A stretch of 64,000 bases of DNA from Mycobacterium sp. GA-2829 (GTDB lineage Bacteria; Actinomycetota; Actinomycetes; Mycobacteriales; Mycobacteriaceae), in the NCBI RefSeq assembly GCF_001499965.1, contig NZ_LQIT01000089.1:62001-126000 (forward strand). The letters are read 5' to 3'. Every line of letters starts with the position of its first letter. The first letter of the stretch is position 1. Under the pieces are notes generated by a model. That model was not told where the DNA came from, ran no database searches, and was given only the letters and a program-made list of their open reading frames with translations. Positions 52,148 through 61,432 of this stretch are shown one piece after another. The position numbers and the translations under genes were made by a program.

Positions 52148-53125
52148 ATGAACGACCAGCCCCCGCCGGTAAGACCGAACCGACACCACCTTCGCCACAC
52201 ACTCGTCCGGACTCTGTCGAAGAGTTGGGACGACTCGATCTTCTCCGAGTCGGCCCAAGCCGCCTTCTGGTGTGCGCTGTCGCTGCCCCCGCTGCTGCTG
52301 GGGATGCTCGGCAGCCTCGCTTACATCGCACCGCTGTTCGGCCCCGATGTACTCCCGACGATCGAGAACCAGCTGATCAGCACCGCCGACAGCTTCTTCT
52401 CGGCCAACGTCGTCAACGAGATCATCGAGCCGACGGTGCGCGACATCGTCAAGGGCGCCCGTGGCGAGGTGGTGTCGCTCGGTTTCGTGATCTCCCTGTG
52501 GGCCGGCTCGTCGGCGATCTCGGCGTTCGTCGACTCGATCGTGGAGGCCCACGATCAGACCGAACTGCGGCACCCGGTCCGGCAGCGCTTCTACGCGCTG
52601 GGCCTCTACGTCGTCATGCTGGTGTTCGCGGTCGGCACCGCACCCCTGCTGGTGCTCGGCCCGCGCAAGGTCGCCGAACTCATCCCCTACGACTGGGACG
52701 GGATCCTGCGGTACGGCTACTGGCCTGCCCTGTTCATCAGCCTGATGATCGCGGTGAACGTCCTCTACCGGGTGTCACTGCCCAAACCGCTGCCGACCCA
52801 CCGCCTGATCATCGGATCGGCTCTGGCCACGGTCGTGTTCCTGGTCACCACGCTGGGATTGCGGGTGTATCTGACCTGGATCACCAGCACCGGATACACC
52901 TACGGCGCACTGGCGACGCCCATCGCGTTCCTGCTGTTCGCGTTCTTCCTGGGCTTCGCGATCATGATCGGCGCCGAGCTCAACGCCGCGATCGAGGAAC
53001 AGTGGCCCGCGCCCACCACCCACACCCACCGGGTGCGGGGCTGGCTGGAGGGACGGACGGCATCCGAGCGGTCCGCGCCGTCGGTCACCCCGCCCGTCAC
53101 CCCGGACGGGCCCGCTACTTCTTGA
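52148..53125 (+). CDS. YihY/BrkB-family membrane protein (Rv2707)
   Basis: 325 residues with six transmembrane helices. Recognisable family blocks are SAQAAFWCALSLPPLLLGML, the VSLGFVISLWAGSSAISAF segment and the AFFLGFAIMIGAELNAAIEE end. Formerly annotated as ribonuclease BN, now seen as a membrane protein of unknown role. ATG 52148 is used. It precedes DUF3039 with an eleven-base convergent overlap. Confidence 0.87.
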   Translation: MNDQPPPVRPNRHHLRHTLVRTLSKSWDDSIFSESAQAAFWCALSLPPLLLGMLGSLAYIAPLFGPDVLPTIENQLISTADSFFSANVVNEIIEPTVRDIVKGARGEVVSLGFVISLWAGSSAISAFVDSIVEAHDQTELRHPVRQRFYALGLYVVMLVFAVGTAPLLVLGPRKVAELIPYDWDGILRYGYWPALFISLMIAVNVLYRVSLPKPLPTHRLIIGSALATVVFLVTTLGLRVYLTWITSTGYTYGALATPIAFLLFAFFLGFAIMIGAELNAAIEEQWPAPTTHTHRVRGWLEGRTASERSAPSVTPPVTPDGPATS

Positions 53126-53351
53126 GCGACTCGTAGATCCGCTTGCAGTCCGGGCACACCGGCGATCCGGGCTTCGCCGATTTCGTGACCGGGAACACCT
53201 CACCGCACAGCGCGACGACATGGGTGCCCATCACGGCGCTCTCGGCGATCTTGTCCTTCTTCACGTAGTGGAAGAACTTGGGGGTGTCGTCGCCCGTCCC
53301 GTCGTCGAGGCGTTCGTCGGTGTCCGGGCGCTCGATGGTCTGCGTCTGCAT
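53115..53351 (-). CDS. DUF3039 zinc-binding protein (Rv2708c)
   Basis: 78 residues with the family pattern FHYVKKDKIAESAVMGTHVV, then CGEVFPV and CPDCKRIYESLKK; the cysteines probably bind zinc. Conserved next to sigB in mycobacteria. ATG 53351 is chosen (MQTQTIERP); upstream GTG or TTG starts would add unsupported residues. Divergent from DUF3099. Confidence 0.85.
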   Translation of the reverse strand: MQTQTIERPDTDERLDDGTGDDTPKFFHYVKKDKIAESAVMGTHVVALCGEVFPVTKSAKPGSPVCPDCKRIYESLKK

Positions 53352-53428
53352 AGGAACATTGTGCCCGGCAAGCATTCGGTAAGAAATGCGACGGGCACCG
53401 TCGCCCGACGATGTGGAACAGTGGAGGT

Positions 53429-53830
53429 ATGAAACACGGCCCCGAGCTGAGTTTCGACGATGAGGGTCGGCCAGTTCTGATCACTCGTGCCGCACCCGCG
53501 TACGAGGAGCAGCACCGTGCCCGCGTGCGGAAGTACCTGACCCTGATGTCGTTCCGCATCCCCGCGCTCATCCTCGCGGCCGTCGCCTACAGCATCTGGG
53601 AGAACGGCCTGATCTCGCTCGGCATCGTGGTGCTGTCGATCCCGCTGCCCTGGATGGCGGTGCTGATCGCCAACGACCGGCCGCCACGCAGGGCCGAAGA
53701 GCCTCGCCGCTTCGACACCCCGCGACGGATTCCGTTGTTCCCCACCGCCGAACGGCCCGCACTCGACTACCACGCCCCCGCCGCCCCGCAACCGGACGTC
53801 GACGGGGACGACCCGGAGCGGGCCCGCTGA
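53429..53830 (+). CDS. DUF3099 membrane protein (Rv2709)
   Basis: 133 residues with two adjacent transmembrane helices (SFRIPALILAAVAYSIW and LISLGIVVLSIPLPWMAVLI) flanked by charged tails. Family block AAPAYEEQHRARVRKYLTLM. Function unknown, but it is conserved just upstream of sigB. ATG 53429 follows GGAGGT closely; an earlier ATG at 53411 is possible but less well placed. Confidence 0.84.
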   Translation: MKHGPELSFDDEGRPVLITRAAPAYEEQHRARVRKYLTLMSFRIPALILAAVAYSIWENGLISLGIVVLSIPLPWMAVLIANDRPPRRAEEPRRFDTPRRIPLFPTAERPALDYHAPAAPQPDVDGDDPERAR

Positions 53831-53913
53831 GCGGCCGGACCGGCCATTCTCAGCGCATTCTCAGGTCCTCCCGGAAAAACCGCTGATCAACACGTGTGAA
53901 GCACGCGATACCC

Positions 53914-53940
53914 GGGAACTACAGACGGCACTTGAACGTT
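53914..53940 (+). promoter_or_regulatory. SigE/SigH-type stress promoter of sigB
   Basis: GGGAAC (53914-53919), 18 bases, then GTT (53938-53940) matches the GGAAC-N17-19-GTT promoter recognised by mycobacterial SigE, SigH and SigL. Start of transcription would be near 53947, 30 bases before the sigB ATG. sigB is known to be controlled this way in M. tuberculosis. Confidence 0.75.
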
Positions 53941-53977
53941 GAAGCTCATGACAGACCGAGCTGATCAGGAGGCCGTC

Positions 53978-54937
53978 ATGGCAAATGCCACCACAAGCCG
54001 CGTCGATAGCGATCTGGACGCCCAGAGCCCGGCCGCTGACCTCGTGCGCGTGTATCTCAACGGCATCGGCAAAACGGCCCTGCTCAACGCCGCGGACGAA
54101 GTCGAGCTGGCGAAGCGCATCGAGGCAGGGCTCTACGCGCAGCATCTGCTGAACACCAAGAAGCGTCTCGGCGATGCCCGCAAGCGTGACCTGGCCGCGA
54201 TCGTGCGCGACGGGGAGGCCGCCCGGCGTCATCTGCTGGAGGCCAACCTGCGCCTGGTGGTGTCGCTGGCCAAGCGCTACACCGGCCGCGGCATGCCGCT
54301 GCTGGACCTCATCCAGGAGGGCAACCTGGGCCTCATCCGCGCGATGGAGAAGTTCGACTACACCAAGGGCTTCAAGTTCTCCACGTACGCGACCTGGTGG
54401 ATCCGCCAGGCCATCACGCGAGGCATGGCCGACCAGAGCCGCACCATCCGGCTGCCGGTCCACCTCGTCGAACAGGTCAACAAGCTGGCGCGGATCAAGC
54501 GCGAGATGCACCAGAACCTCGGCCGCGAGGCCACCGACGAGGAGCTGGCCGAGGAGTCGGGCATCCCCGCCGAGAAGATCGCCGACCTGCTCGAGCACAG
54601 CCGCGACCCGGTGAGCCTGGACATGCCGGTCGGCAGCGACGAAGAGGCCCCGCTGGGCGACTTCATCGAGGACGCCGAGGCGATGTCGGCCGAGAACGCG
54701 GTGATCTCCGAGCTGCTGCACACCGACATCCGCCACGTGCTCGCCACCCTCGACGAGCGCGAGCAGCAGGTGATCCGCCTGCGCTTCGGCCTCGACGACG
54801 GGCAGCCCCGCACGCTCGACCAGATCGGCAAGCTCTTCGGGCTCTCGCGTGAGCGGGTCCGCCAGATCGAGCGCGAGGTCATGGCCAAGCTCCGCAACGG
54901 CGAACGCGCCGACCGACTGCGCTCCTACGCGAGCTGA
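53978..54937 (+). CDS. sigB: Stress sigma factor SigB
   Basis: 319 residues (Rv2710, 323). Principal-like group 2 sigma factor for general stress and stationary phase. Regions 1.2 (DLVRVYLNGIGKTALLN), 2 (KFSTYATWWIRQAIT), 3 and 4 (LDQIGKLFGLSRERVRQIER) are complete; it lacks the long SigA extension. ATG 53978 is preferred because AGGAGG lies five bases upstream; the ATG at 53948 is unlikely. Preceded by a stress promoter and followed by a GC hairpin. Confidence 0.97.
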   Translation: MANATTSRVDSDLDAQSPAADLVRVYLNGIGKTALLNAADEVELAKRIEAGLYAQHLLNTKKRLGDARKRDLAAIVRDGEAARRHLLEANLRLVVSLAKRYTGRGMPLLDLIQEGNLGLIRAMEKFDYTKGFKFSTYATWWIRQAITRGMADQSRTIRLPVHLVEQVNKLARIKREMHQNLGREATDEELAEESGIPAEKIADLLEHSRDPVSLDMPVGSDEEAPLGDFIEDAEAMSAENAVISELLHTDIRHVLATLDEREQQVIRLRFGLDDGQPRTLDQIGKLFGLSRERVRQIEREVMAKLRNGERADRLRSYAS

Positions 54938-54953
54938 ACCCAGCACCACCGAC

Positions 54954-54989
54954 CACCGTGCCCGTCGGCTCACCCCGGCGGGCACGGTG
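54954..54989 (+). terminator. GC-rich hairpin terminator after sigB
   Basis: CACCGTGCCCG (54954-54964) and CGGGCACGGTG (54979-54989) form a perfect 11-pair stem with a 14-base loop, 17 bases after the sigB stop. No U tract, as in many mycobacterial terminators. It separates sigB from ideR. Confidence 0.65.
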
Positions 54990-55093
54990 TCGTCAACCCC
55001 ACACCGCACGCGTGTGTCGTCGCCGATGAAGGCCGCAGATCAGACGCGCCAACCGGTAGACTCGACCGCGACAGAGGTCTTGAGAGGCGCCAA

Positions 55094-55786
55094 ATGAACG
55101 ATCTGGTCGATACCACCGAGATGTACCTGCGGACCATTTACGACCTCGAGGAAGAGGGCGTGGTTCCGCTGCGTGCACGCATCGCCGAACGCCTCGACCA
55201 GAGCGGTCCGACGGTCAGCCAGACCGTCTCGCGCATGGAGCGCGACGGGCTCCTCCAGGTCGCGGGCGACCGGCATCTCGAACTCACCGAGAAGGGCCGC
55301 GCACTGGCCGTCGCCGTGATGCGCAAGCACCGGCTCGCCGAGCGGCTGCTGGTCGACGTCATCGGCCTGCCGTGGGAGGAAGTCCACGCCGAGGCCTGCC
55401 GCTGGGAGCACGTGATGAGCGAGGACGTCGAACGCCGCCTCGTGCAGGTGCTCGACAACCCCACCACCTCGCCGTTCGGAAACCCGATCCCGGGACTGTC
55501 CGAACTGGGACTGGATTCGCTCATCCGGACCGAGGACGTCAACCTGGTCCGGCTCACCGAACTGCCCGCAGGCATGCCCGTCGCGGTCGTCGTGCGCCAG
55601 CTGACCGAACACGTCCAGGGCGACGCCGACCTCATCGCGCGACTCAAGGAAGCCGGTGTCGTGCCCAACGCGCGCGTCACCGTCGAATCCGCGGCGCACG
55701 GCGGGGTGAACATCGTCATCCCCGGCCACGAGCAGGTCGAACTGCCGCACCACATGGCCCACGCCGTCAAGGTCGAGAAGGTCTAA
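55094..55786 (+). CDS. ideR: Iron-dependent repressor IdeR
   Basis: 230 residues (Rv2711). DtxR-family iron regulator of siderophore and storage genes. The N-terminal winged helix (1-70) and both metal sites are intact: Met10, Cys102, Glu105 and His106 for site 2, His79, Glu83 and His98 for site 1. A C-terminal SH3-like domain follows (about 150-230). ATG 55094 is used, with GAGAGG upstream. Its TAA overlaps the stop of the convergent DUF4192 gene. Confidence 0.97.
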   Translation: MNDLVDTTEMYLRTIYDLEEEGVVPLRARIAERLDQSGPTVSQTVSRMERDGLLQVAGDRHLELTEKGRALAVAVMRKHRLAERLLVDVIGLPWEEVHAEACRWEHVMSEDVERRLVQVLDNPTTSPFGNPIPGLSELGLDSLIRTEDVNLVRLTELPAGMPVAVVVRQLTEHVQGDADLIARLKEAGVVPNARVTVESAAHGGVNIVIPGHEQVELPHHMAHAVKVEKV

Positions 55787-56829
55787 CCCGCGCGGCGCCG
55801 CGGGTGCTGCACCGGTGGAAGAGTCACCCCCAGCTGCTCGGCCAGCCGGTATCCGGTGACCGCGAGTTCGCGGATGCGTTCCGGCCGCAACCCCGACTGC
55901 AACGCCTGGTCGAGCATGCCCGCCATCCGGTGGAGCGGATCGAGCCGCAGCGCCGCGTCCAGCGCCACCCCGGCGAGCGGACCGTCGCCGCGGGCGTACG
56001 CCGAGAAGGCCAGCAGCACCAGCGCCTCGGTGCGCCACGGCGCGGGCAGCAGGCGCGACAGCGCCACCCACAGCGCCTCGGCGTGGTCGGCGTCGGCCCC
56101 GACCGCCAGCGCGAACAGCGTGTCCCGCACCCGCACGTCGCCCAGCGCGACGCCCAGCCGAGCCGCCGCCTCGTCGGACACTGTGCCGCCGGCGCCGACA
56201 TGTGCGGCCACCGCGCGCGTTTCGTCGATCGCCGCACCGGCCTCGCCGTCGGACATCTCGGTGAGGTGCCCGGTGACAGAGGAGATCGCCTCGGCGACCG
56301 CGGCGCCGCGCACCGCGTCGGGGGCGACGACGGCCTGCAGGTCCGAGCGGCGGGTGTAGAGCCGGCGACCGTCGAGTACGGCGGCCACCGCCAGCGGTGA
56401 CGCCGACGGGTCCTCGATCTCCCCGCCGCGGCCGCAGCCGTCTGCGCAGTGCCACCGGCCGCCGGCGGCGATGCGATCGACGACCAACGCGTCGAGCAGC
56501 TCGATGCCCCACCCGGCCAGCTCCTCCCCCAGCAGGTCGGCGAGCCCGCGGTGTTCGTCGTTGCAGGGGTGGCAACCCGCGCCGTGCTCGTCGACGATCA
56601 CCGCGACCGCGCCGTCGGGTCGCGCGGCCGCCGCCACCTCGGCCAGGTGGACGATCTGACCGTCCATGTCGGCGTGCAGGTCGACCCGCAGCACACAGCC
56701 GAGATCGCCGCGGTCCACGGTCAGCAGCACCAGGGACGTTTCGGGGACGAAGCCCAGCACGGCGGGAACGGCGGCGATCAGCGTGCCGGGACGGTCGAGG
56801 TCGGATCCGGGGGTATGCGATGTGGTCAT
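55783..56829 (-). CDS. DUF4192 family protein (Rv2712c)
   Basis: 348 residues, no signal or membrane segment. Family blocks are PGTLIAAVPAVLGFVPETSL (start), DEHGAGCHPCNDEHRGLADL and the C-terminal YARGDGPLAGVALDAALRLD. A conserved cysteine-rich stretch (WHCADGCGRGG) may bind metal. Function unknown; conserved convergent partner of ideR. ATG 56829 chosen over an upstream start. Confidence 0.87.
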   Translation of the reverse strand: MTTSHTPGSDLDRPGTLIAAVPAVLGFVPETSLVLLTVDRGDLGCVLRVDLHADMDGQIVHLAEVAAAARPDGAVAVIVDEHGAGCHPCNDEHRGLADLLGEELAGWGIELLDALVVDRIAAGGRWHCADGCGRGGEIEDPSASPLAVAAVLDGRRLYTRRSDLQAVVAPDAVRGAAVAEAISSVTGHLTEMSDGEAGAAIDETRAVAAHVGAGGTVSDEAAARLGVALGDVRVRDTLFALAVGADADHAEALWVALSRLLPAPWRTEALVLLAFSAYARGDGPLAGVALDAALRLDPLHRMAGMLDQALQSGLRPERIRELAVTGYRLAEQLGVTLPPVQHPRRRAG

Positions 56830-56920
56830 GCCTCGAACACTGGCCGCAGGCGCCGTCACACCGGCCGCCCCGACGCCTCCGCCGGCCCCATCTGGGGATG
56901 GATTCGCCGCTGGGGATAGC

Positions 56921-57613
56921 TCAGCGGGCTCCGCGCATCGCGGACAGCGCCTCGCCGAAGACGTGATCGAGCGCGGCCGAATCCGGCTCGAACCCCGGGT
57001 CGTCGTTGCGCCACGCGGCGGTCAGCCGCACCTCGTCGAGCTGGGCGGTGAGCACGAGCGTCCGCACGGGCGGGCCGTCGGCGCGGCGGATCGTGGACTC
57101 GGCGGCGAGGGTGTCGTCGGCGTCCGCCGGCGGCGGGGGCAGCAGCACGGTGTCGACCGTGGTGACCACCTCGCCGGCGGTGGCGGTGAACGACGGGCAG
57201 CGCTCGAGTTCCTCGCGGCGGACCGACAGCGCGTCGTAGGTGCGGGTCAGGATGACCGTGAGGGCGGCACCGGTCGCCGGATCGACGCCCTGGGCGGCGA
57301 CGGCGTCGCGGGGACCTGAACCCGTCGGCGGAGGCGCACAATCCGGCGGCTTTACCGTGGCGCCTGCCGGGACGCCGGCCACGCCGGTGACGGCCTCGGC
57401 GGTGCCCTGTTCGTCGAGGACGGCCGCGGGGTAGGCCGCCGGGAATCGCGACGGGTCGAGCAGGGCGTCGGCGAGGACGACCGGCTTCGCGGCGGCGGCC
57501 AGCCCGGCGGTGCCGTCGGTGAGCCGCACGCACCCCGACGACAGCACGCAGACCAGGCCCAGCGCAGCCGTCGCACCGACACCCCGCACGAGCATGCCGT
57601 CCATCGTGGTCAT
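56921..57613 (-). CDS. Putative lipoprotein of unknown function
   Basis: 230 residues. A short charged N-terminus and hydrophobic stretch end in a lipobox-like LSSGC, so the mature protein is probably tethered to the outer face of the membrane from Cys28. The rest is a soluble domain with no recognised motif. ATG 57613 or 57595 could be the start. Adjacent to DUF4192 and divergent from sthA; no functional hint. Confidence 0.75.
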   Translation of the reverse strand: MTTMDGMLVRGVGATAALGLVCVLSSGCVRLTDGTAGLAAAAKPVVLADALLDPSRFPAAYPAAVLDEQGTAEAVTGVAGVPAGATVKPPDCAPPPTGSGPRDAVAAQGVDPATGAALTVILTRTYDALSVRREELERCPSFTATAGEVVTTVDTVLLPPPPADADDTLAAESTIRRADGPPVRTLVLTAQLDEVRLTAAWRNDDPGFEPDSAALDHVFGEALSAMRGAR

Positions 57614-57728
57614 CGTCTCACCGCAGCCCCGCGGGCCCGGTCAGGCGCGCTGGCCGCAGGCAGTGTTCACGCGTTGTTGACGCGCGTCGGCATGCGGGAA
57701 CGCCGGGGGCGGCGTAGACCTTGTTGCC

Positions 57729-59144
57729 ATGGGTGCGATGCAGGAGTTCGACCTCGTCGTGATCGGCTCCGGACCGGGCGGGCAGAAGGCGGCGATCGCC
57801 GCGGCCAAGCTCGGCAAGACCGTCGCGGTGATCGAACGCGGCCGCATGCTCGGCGGTGTGTGCGTCAACACCGGCACCATCCCGTCGAAGACCCTGCGCG
57901 AGGCCGTGGTGTACCTCACCGGCATGAGCCAGCGGGAGCTGTACGGCGCGAGCTACCGGGTGAAGGAGAAGATCACCCCGGCCGATCTGCTCGCCCGCAC
58001 CCAGCACGTCATCAACAAGGAGATCGACGTCGTGCGGTCCCAGCTGATGCGCAACCGCGTCGAGCTCTACATCGGCCACGCCCGCTTCGTCGATCCGCGC
58101 ACCGTCCTGGTCGAGGACCCCAACCGCGCGGAACGCATCACCGTCTGCGGCCGCAACATCGTGATCGCCACCGGCACGAAACCGGCCAGGCCCGTGGGCA
58201 TCGAATTCGACGAGGACCGGGTGCTGGACTCCGACGGAATCCTCGACCTGAAGTTCATCCCGTCGTCGATGGTGGTCGTCGGCGCCGGGGTGATCGGCAT
58301 CGAGTACGCGTCGATGTTCGCCGCGCTCGGCACGAAGGTCACCGTCGTGGAGAAGCGCGACGCGATGCTGGAGTTCTGCGACCCCGAGATCGTCGAGGCG
58401 CTGCGGTTCCACCTGCGCGATCTGGCGGTCACGTTCCGCTTCGGGGAGGAGGTCACCGCCGTCGACGTCGGCTCGGCGGGCACGGTCACCACCCTGGCCA
58501 GCGGCAAGCAGATCCCCGCCGAGACGGTGATGTACTCGGCGGGCAGGCAGGGCCAGACCGACCACCTCGACCTGGAGAACGCCGGGCTCGAGGCCGACGC
58601 CCGCGGCCGCATCTTCGTCGACGAGAACTACCGCACCAAGGCCGACCACATCTACGCCGTCGGCGACGTGATCGGGTTCCCGGCGCTGGCCGCGACGTCG
58701 ATGGACCAGGGCAGGCTGGCGGCCTACCACGCCTTCGGCGAGGCCGCCAAGGGAATGACCGAGCTGCAGCCGATCGGCATCTACTCGATCCCCGAGGTGT
58801 CGTACGTGGGCGCCACGGAGGTCGAGCTGACCCGCGACGCGGTGCCCTACGAGGTGGGGGTGTCGCGCTACCGGGAGCTCGCCCGCGGGCAGATCGCCGG
58901 CGACTCGTACGGCATGCTCAAACTGCTGGTCTCCACCGAGGATCTGCGGCTGCTCGGCGTGCACATCTTCGGCTCCAACGCCACCGAGATGGTGCACATC
59001 GGCCAGGCCGTGATGGGGTGCGGCGGCACGGTCGAGTACCTCGTCGACGCGGTCTTCAACTATCCGACCTTCTCGGAGGCCTACAAGGTCGCCGCCCTCG
59101 ACGTGGTGAACAAGCTGCGCGCGCTGAGCCGATTCCGCTCCTAG
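57729..59144 (+). CDS. sthA: Soluble pyridine nucleotide transhydrogenase
   Basis: 471 residues (Rv2713). Flavoprotein balancing NADPH and NAD+ pools. The N-terminal FAD fold reads VVIGSGPGGQKAAIAAAKLG; the active-site helix is GGVCVNTGTIPSKTLREAV, where a single cysteine replaces the disulphide pair found in lipoamide dehydrogenases, as in SthA. NAD fold VVVGAGVIGIEYASMFAALG and dimerisation domain follow. ATG 57729 is used. Confidence 0.93.
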   Translation: MGAMQEFDLVVIGSGPGGQKAAIAAAKLGKTVAVIERGRMLGGVCVNTGTIPSKTLREAVVYLTGMSQRELYGASYRVKEKITPADLLARTQHVINKEIDVVRSQLMRNRVELYIGHARFVDPRTVLVEDPNRAERITVCGRNIVIATGTKPARPVGIEFDEDRVLDSDGILDLKFIPSSMVVVGAGVIGIEYASMFAALGTKVTVVEKRDAMLEFCDPEIVEALRFHLRDLAVTFRFGEEVTAVDVGSAGTVTTLASGKQIPAETVMYSAGRQGQTDHLDLENAGLEADARGRIFVDENYRTKADHIYAVGDVIGFPALAATSMDQGRLAAYHAFGEAAKGMTELQPIGIYSIPEVSYVGATEVELTRDAVPYEVGVSRYRELARGQIAGDSYGMLKLLVSTEDLRLLGVHIFGSNATEMVHIGQAVMGCGGTVEYLVDAVFNYPTFSEAYKVAALDVVNKLRALSRFRS

Positions 59145-59319
59145 CAAACCTGGTTCGACCGACAGCGATCAGGGCATTCTGCCTGGAATGCGGTACGACC
59201 CGTGCCGTGTTGACCCGGTGAGCCGGTACCCGCGGCGGCGGGGGCCGCAAAATGCGCGACACTTATGGCCACGGCGCGACGTGGGAGACGTCGACACCGC
59301 GGCGAGGAGGCGAACCGAG

Positions 59320-60324
59320 ATGGCAGACCAGCCAGACATTCCCGAGCAGCGTTACCAGCCCGAACCGAACGGCATGTACGAGTTGGAGTTCCCGGCTCCG
59401 CAGCTGTCGTCGGCCGACGGGCGTGGACCGGTGTTACTCCATGCGCTGGAGGGCTTCTCGGATGCGGGCCACGTGGTGAAGTTGGCGACGGCCCACCTGA
59501 AGAGCAGTCTCGACACCGAACTGGTCGCGTCGTTCGCGATCGACGAACTGCTCGACTACCGGTCGCGGCGGCCGCTGATGACGTTCAAGACCGACCACTT
59601 CTCCTCCTACGAGGAGCCCGAACTCAACCTGTACGCGATGCACGACACCGCGGGCACACCGTTCCTGCTGCTGGCCGGGATGGAGCCGGATCTGCGCTGG
59701 GAACGGTTCATCTCGGCCGTGCGGCTGTTGGCCGAACGGCTCGGGGTGCGCCAGACGATCGGGCTGGGGTCGATCCCGATGGCGGTCCCCCACACCCGGC
59801 CGGTCACCATGACCGCGCATTCGAACAACAAGGAACTCATCGCCGAACACACCCCGTGGGTCGGCGAGGTGCAGGTGCCGGCCAGCGTGTCGAGCCTGCT
59901 GGAGTTCCGGATGGCCCAGCACGGCCACGAGGTGGTCGGCTACACCGTCTACGTCCCGCACTACCTGTCGCAGACGGCCTATCCGCCCGCGGCCGAGGCG
60001 CTGCTCGCCGAGGTGGCCAAGACCGCGGCGCTGCAGATCCCGCTCGCGGCGATGTCGGAGGCGGGCGCCGAGGTGTACACCAAGATCAACGAGCAGGTCG
60101 AGGCCAGCGTCGAGGTTGCCCAAGTGGTGACCGCACTGGAGCGACAGTACGATGCGTTCGTCGCCGCTCAAGAGAATCGGTCGCTGCTCGCGCACGACGA
60201 AGATCTGCCCAGCGGAGACGAACTCGGCGCCGAATTCGAACGGTTCCTCGCCCAGCAGACGGGCGAGAAGGACAAAGAGGACCGGTACCGGGACGGGTTC
60301 TCCGATGGCGAGGACCGTAGCTGA
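59320..60324 (+). CDS. PAC2-family protein (Rv2714)
   Basis: 334 residues of the PAC2 superfamily (proteasome-assembly-chaperone-like fold), known in actinobacteria without defined activity. Conserved blocks: LLHALEGFSDAGHVVKLA, LLDYRSRRPLMTFKTDHF and GLGSIPMAVPHTRPVTMTAH. ATG 59320 lies ten bases after GAGGAGG; upstream readings are not supported. The following hydrolase gene starts 50 bases later, so they are probably co-transcribed. Confidence 0.88.
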   Translation: MADQPDIPEQRYQPEPNGMYELEFPAPQLSSADGRGPVLLHALEGFSDAGHVVKLATAHLKSSLDTELVASFAIDELLDYRSRRPLMTFKTDHFSSYEEPELNLYAMHDTAGTPFLLLAGMEPDLRWERFISAVRLLAERLGVRQTIGLGSIPMAVPHTRPVTMTAHSNNKELIAEHTPWVGEVQVPASVSSLLEFRMAQHGHEVVGYTVYVPHYLSQTAYPPAAEALLAEVAKTAALQIPLAAMSEAGAEVYTKINEQVEASVEVAQVVTALERQYDAFVAAQENRSLLAHDEDLPSGDELGAEFERFLAQQTGEKDKEDRYRDGFSDGEDRS

Positions 60325-60374
60325 ACGGACTGCACGCCCGCCGGGCACCCCGGCCCGACGACGAGGTTGGCGAC

Positions 60375-61397
60375 ATGACGGACCGCACGCCCAACCTGCG
60401 CCCGGTCCGGGACGTCACGCCGACGCTGCAGTACCGCACGATCCACGGGTACCGCCGCGCCTTCCGCATCGCCGGTGAGGGTCCGGCGATCCTGCTCATC
60501 CACGGGATCGGCGACAACTCCACGACGTGGAGCACGGTGCAGTCCAAACTCGCACAGCGGTTCACCGTCATCGCACCGGACCTGCTCGGGCACGGCAAGT
60601 CCGACAAACCCCGCGCGGACTATTCGGTCGCGGCCTACGCCAACGGTATGCGGGATCTGCTCAGCGTCCTCGACATCGACCGGGTGACCGTGGTCGGCCA
60701 TTCGCTCGGCGGCGGCGTGGCGATGCAGTTCGCCTACCAGTTCCCGCAGTTCGTGGATCGCCTCATCCTCGTCGGGGCGGGCGGGGTCACCAAGGACGTC
60801 AACATCGCGCTGCGGGTGGCGTCGCTGCCGTTGGGCAGTGAGGCGCTCGCGCTGCTGCGCCTGCCGCTGGTGTTGCCGACGCTGCAGGCCGCAGGGCGGA
60901 TCGCGGGCACCGCGCTGGGCACCACGAAGGTCGGTCGCGACATCGCCGAGATGATGCGCATCCTCGCCGACCTACCCGAACCCACCGCCTCGTCGGCATT
61001 CGCCAGGACCCTGCGCGCCGTGGTCGACTGGCGCGGCCAGGTGGTCACCATGCTCGACCGCTGCTACCTCACCGAATCGGTTCCGGTGCAGCTGATCTGG
61101 GGAACCCACGATTCGGTCATCCCGGTGAGCCACGCCCGCCTGGCGCACGCCGCGATGCCCGGCTCGCGGCTCGAGGTCTTCGAGGGCGCCGGGCACTTCC
61201 CGTTCCACGACGATCCGGACCGGTTCGTCGAAACCGTCCTGCGTTTCATCGATTCCACCGAACCGGCGACCCACGACCAGGAACTGCTGCGGGAGTTGTT
61301 GCGCACCGGTCTGAGCGAATCGGCCATCAGCGGTTCGGTCGACACCCGCGTCGCCGTGCTCGACGCGATGGGCAGCGACGAGCGCAGCGCGACCTGA
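60375..61397 (+). CDS. Alpha/beta hydrolase (Rv2715)
   Basis: 340 residues. Classical fold with oxyanion HGIGDNSTTW, nucleophile GHSLGGG, acid WGTHDSVIP and base GAGHFPFHDD, so the triad is intact. Similar to esterase/epoxide-hydrolase-type enzymes; substrate unknown. ATG 60375 is used. In mycobacteria it sits between PAC2 and the PhzF-like gene, as here. Confidence 0.9.
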   Translation: MTDRTPNLRPVRDVTPTLQYRTIHGYRRAFRIAGEGPAILLIHGIGDNSTTWSTVQSKLAQRFTVIAPDLLGHGKSDKPRADYSVAAYANGMRDLLSVLDIDRVTVVGHSLGGGVAMQFAYQFPQFVDRLILVGAGGVTKDVNIALRVASLPLGSEALALLRLPLVLPTLQAAGRIAGTALGTTKVGRDIAEMMRILADLPEPTASSAFARTLRAVVDWRGQVVTMLDRCYLTESVPVQLIWGTHDSVIPVSHARLAHAAMPGSRLEVFEGAGHFPFHDDPDRFVETVLRFIDSTEPATHDQELLRELLRTGLSESAISGSVDTRVAVLDAMGSDERSAT

Positions 61398-61432
61398 CCG
61401 CCCCGTCGTCGCCGACCACGTAGCATCGCCGC

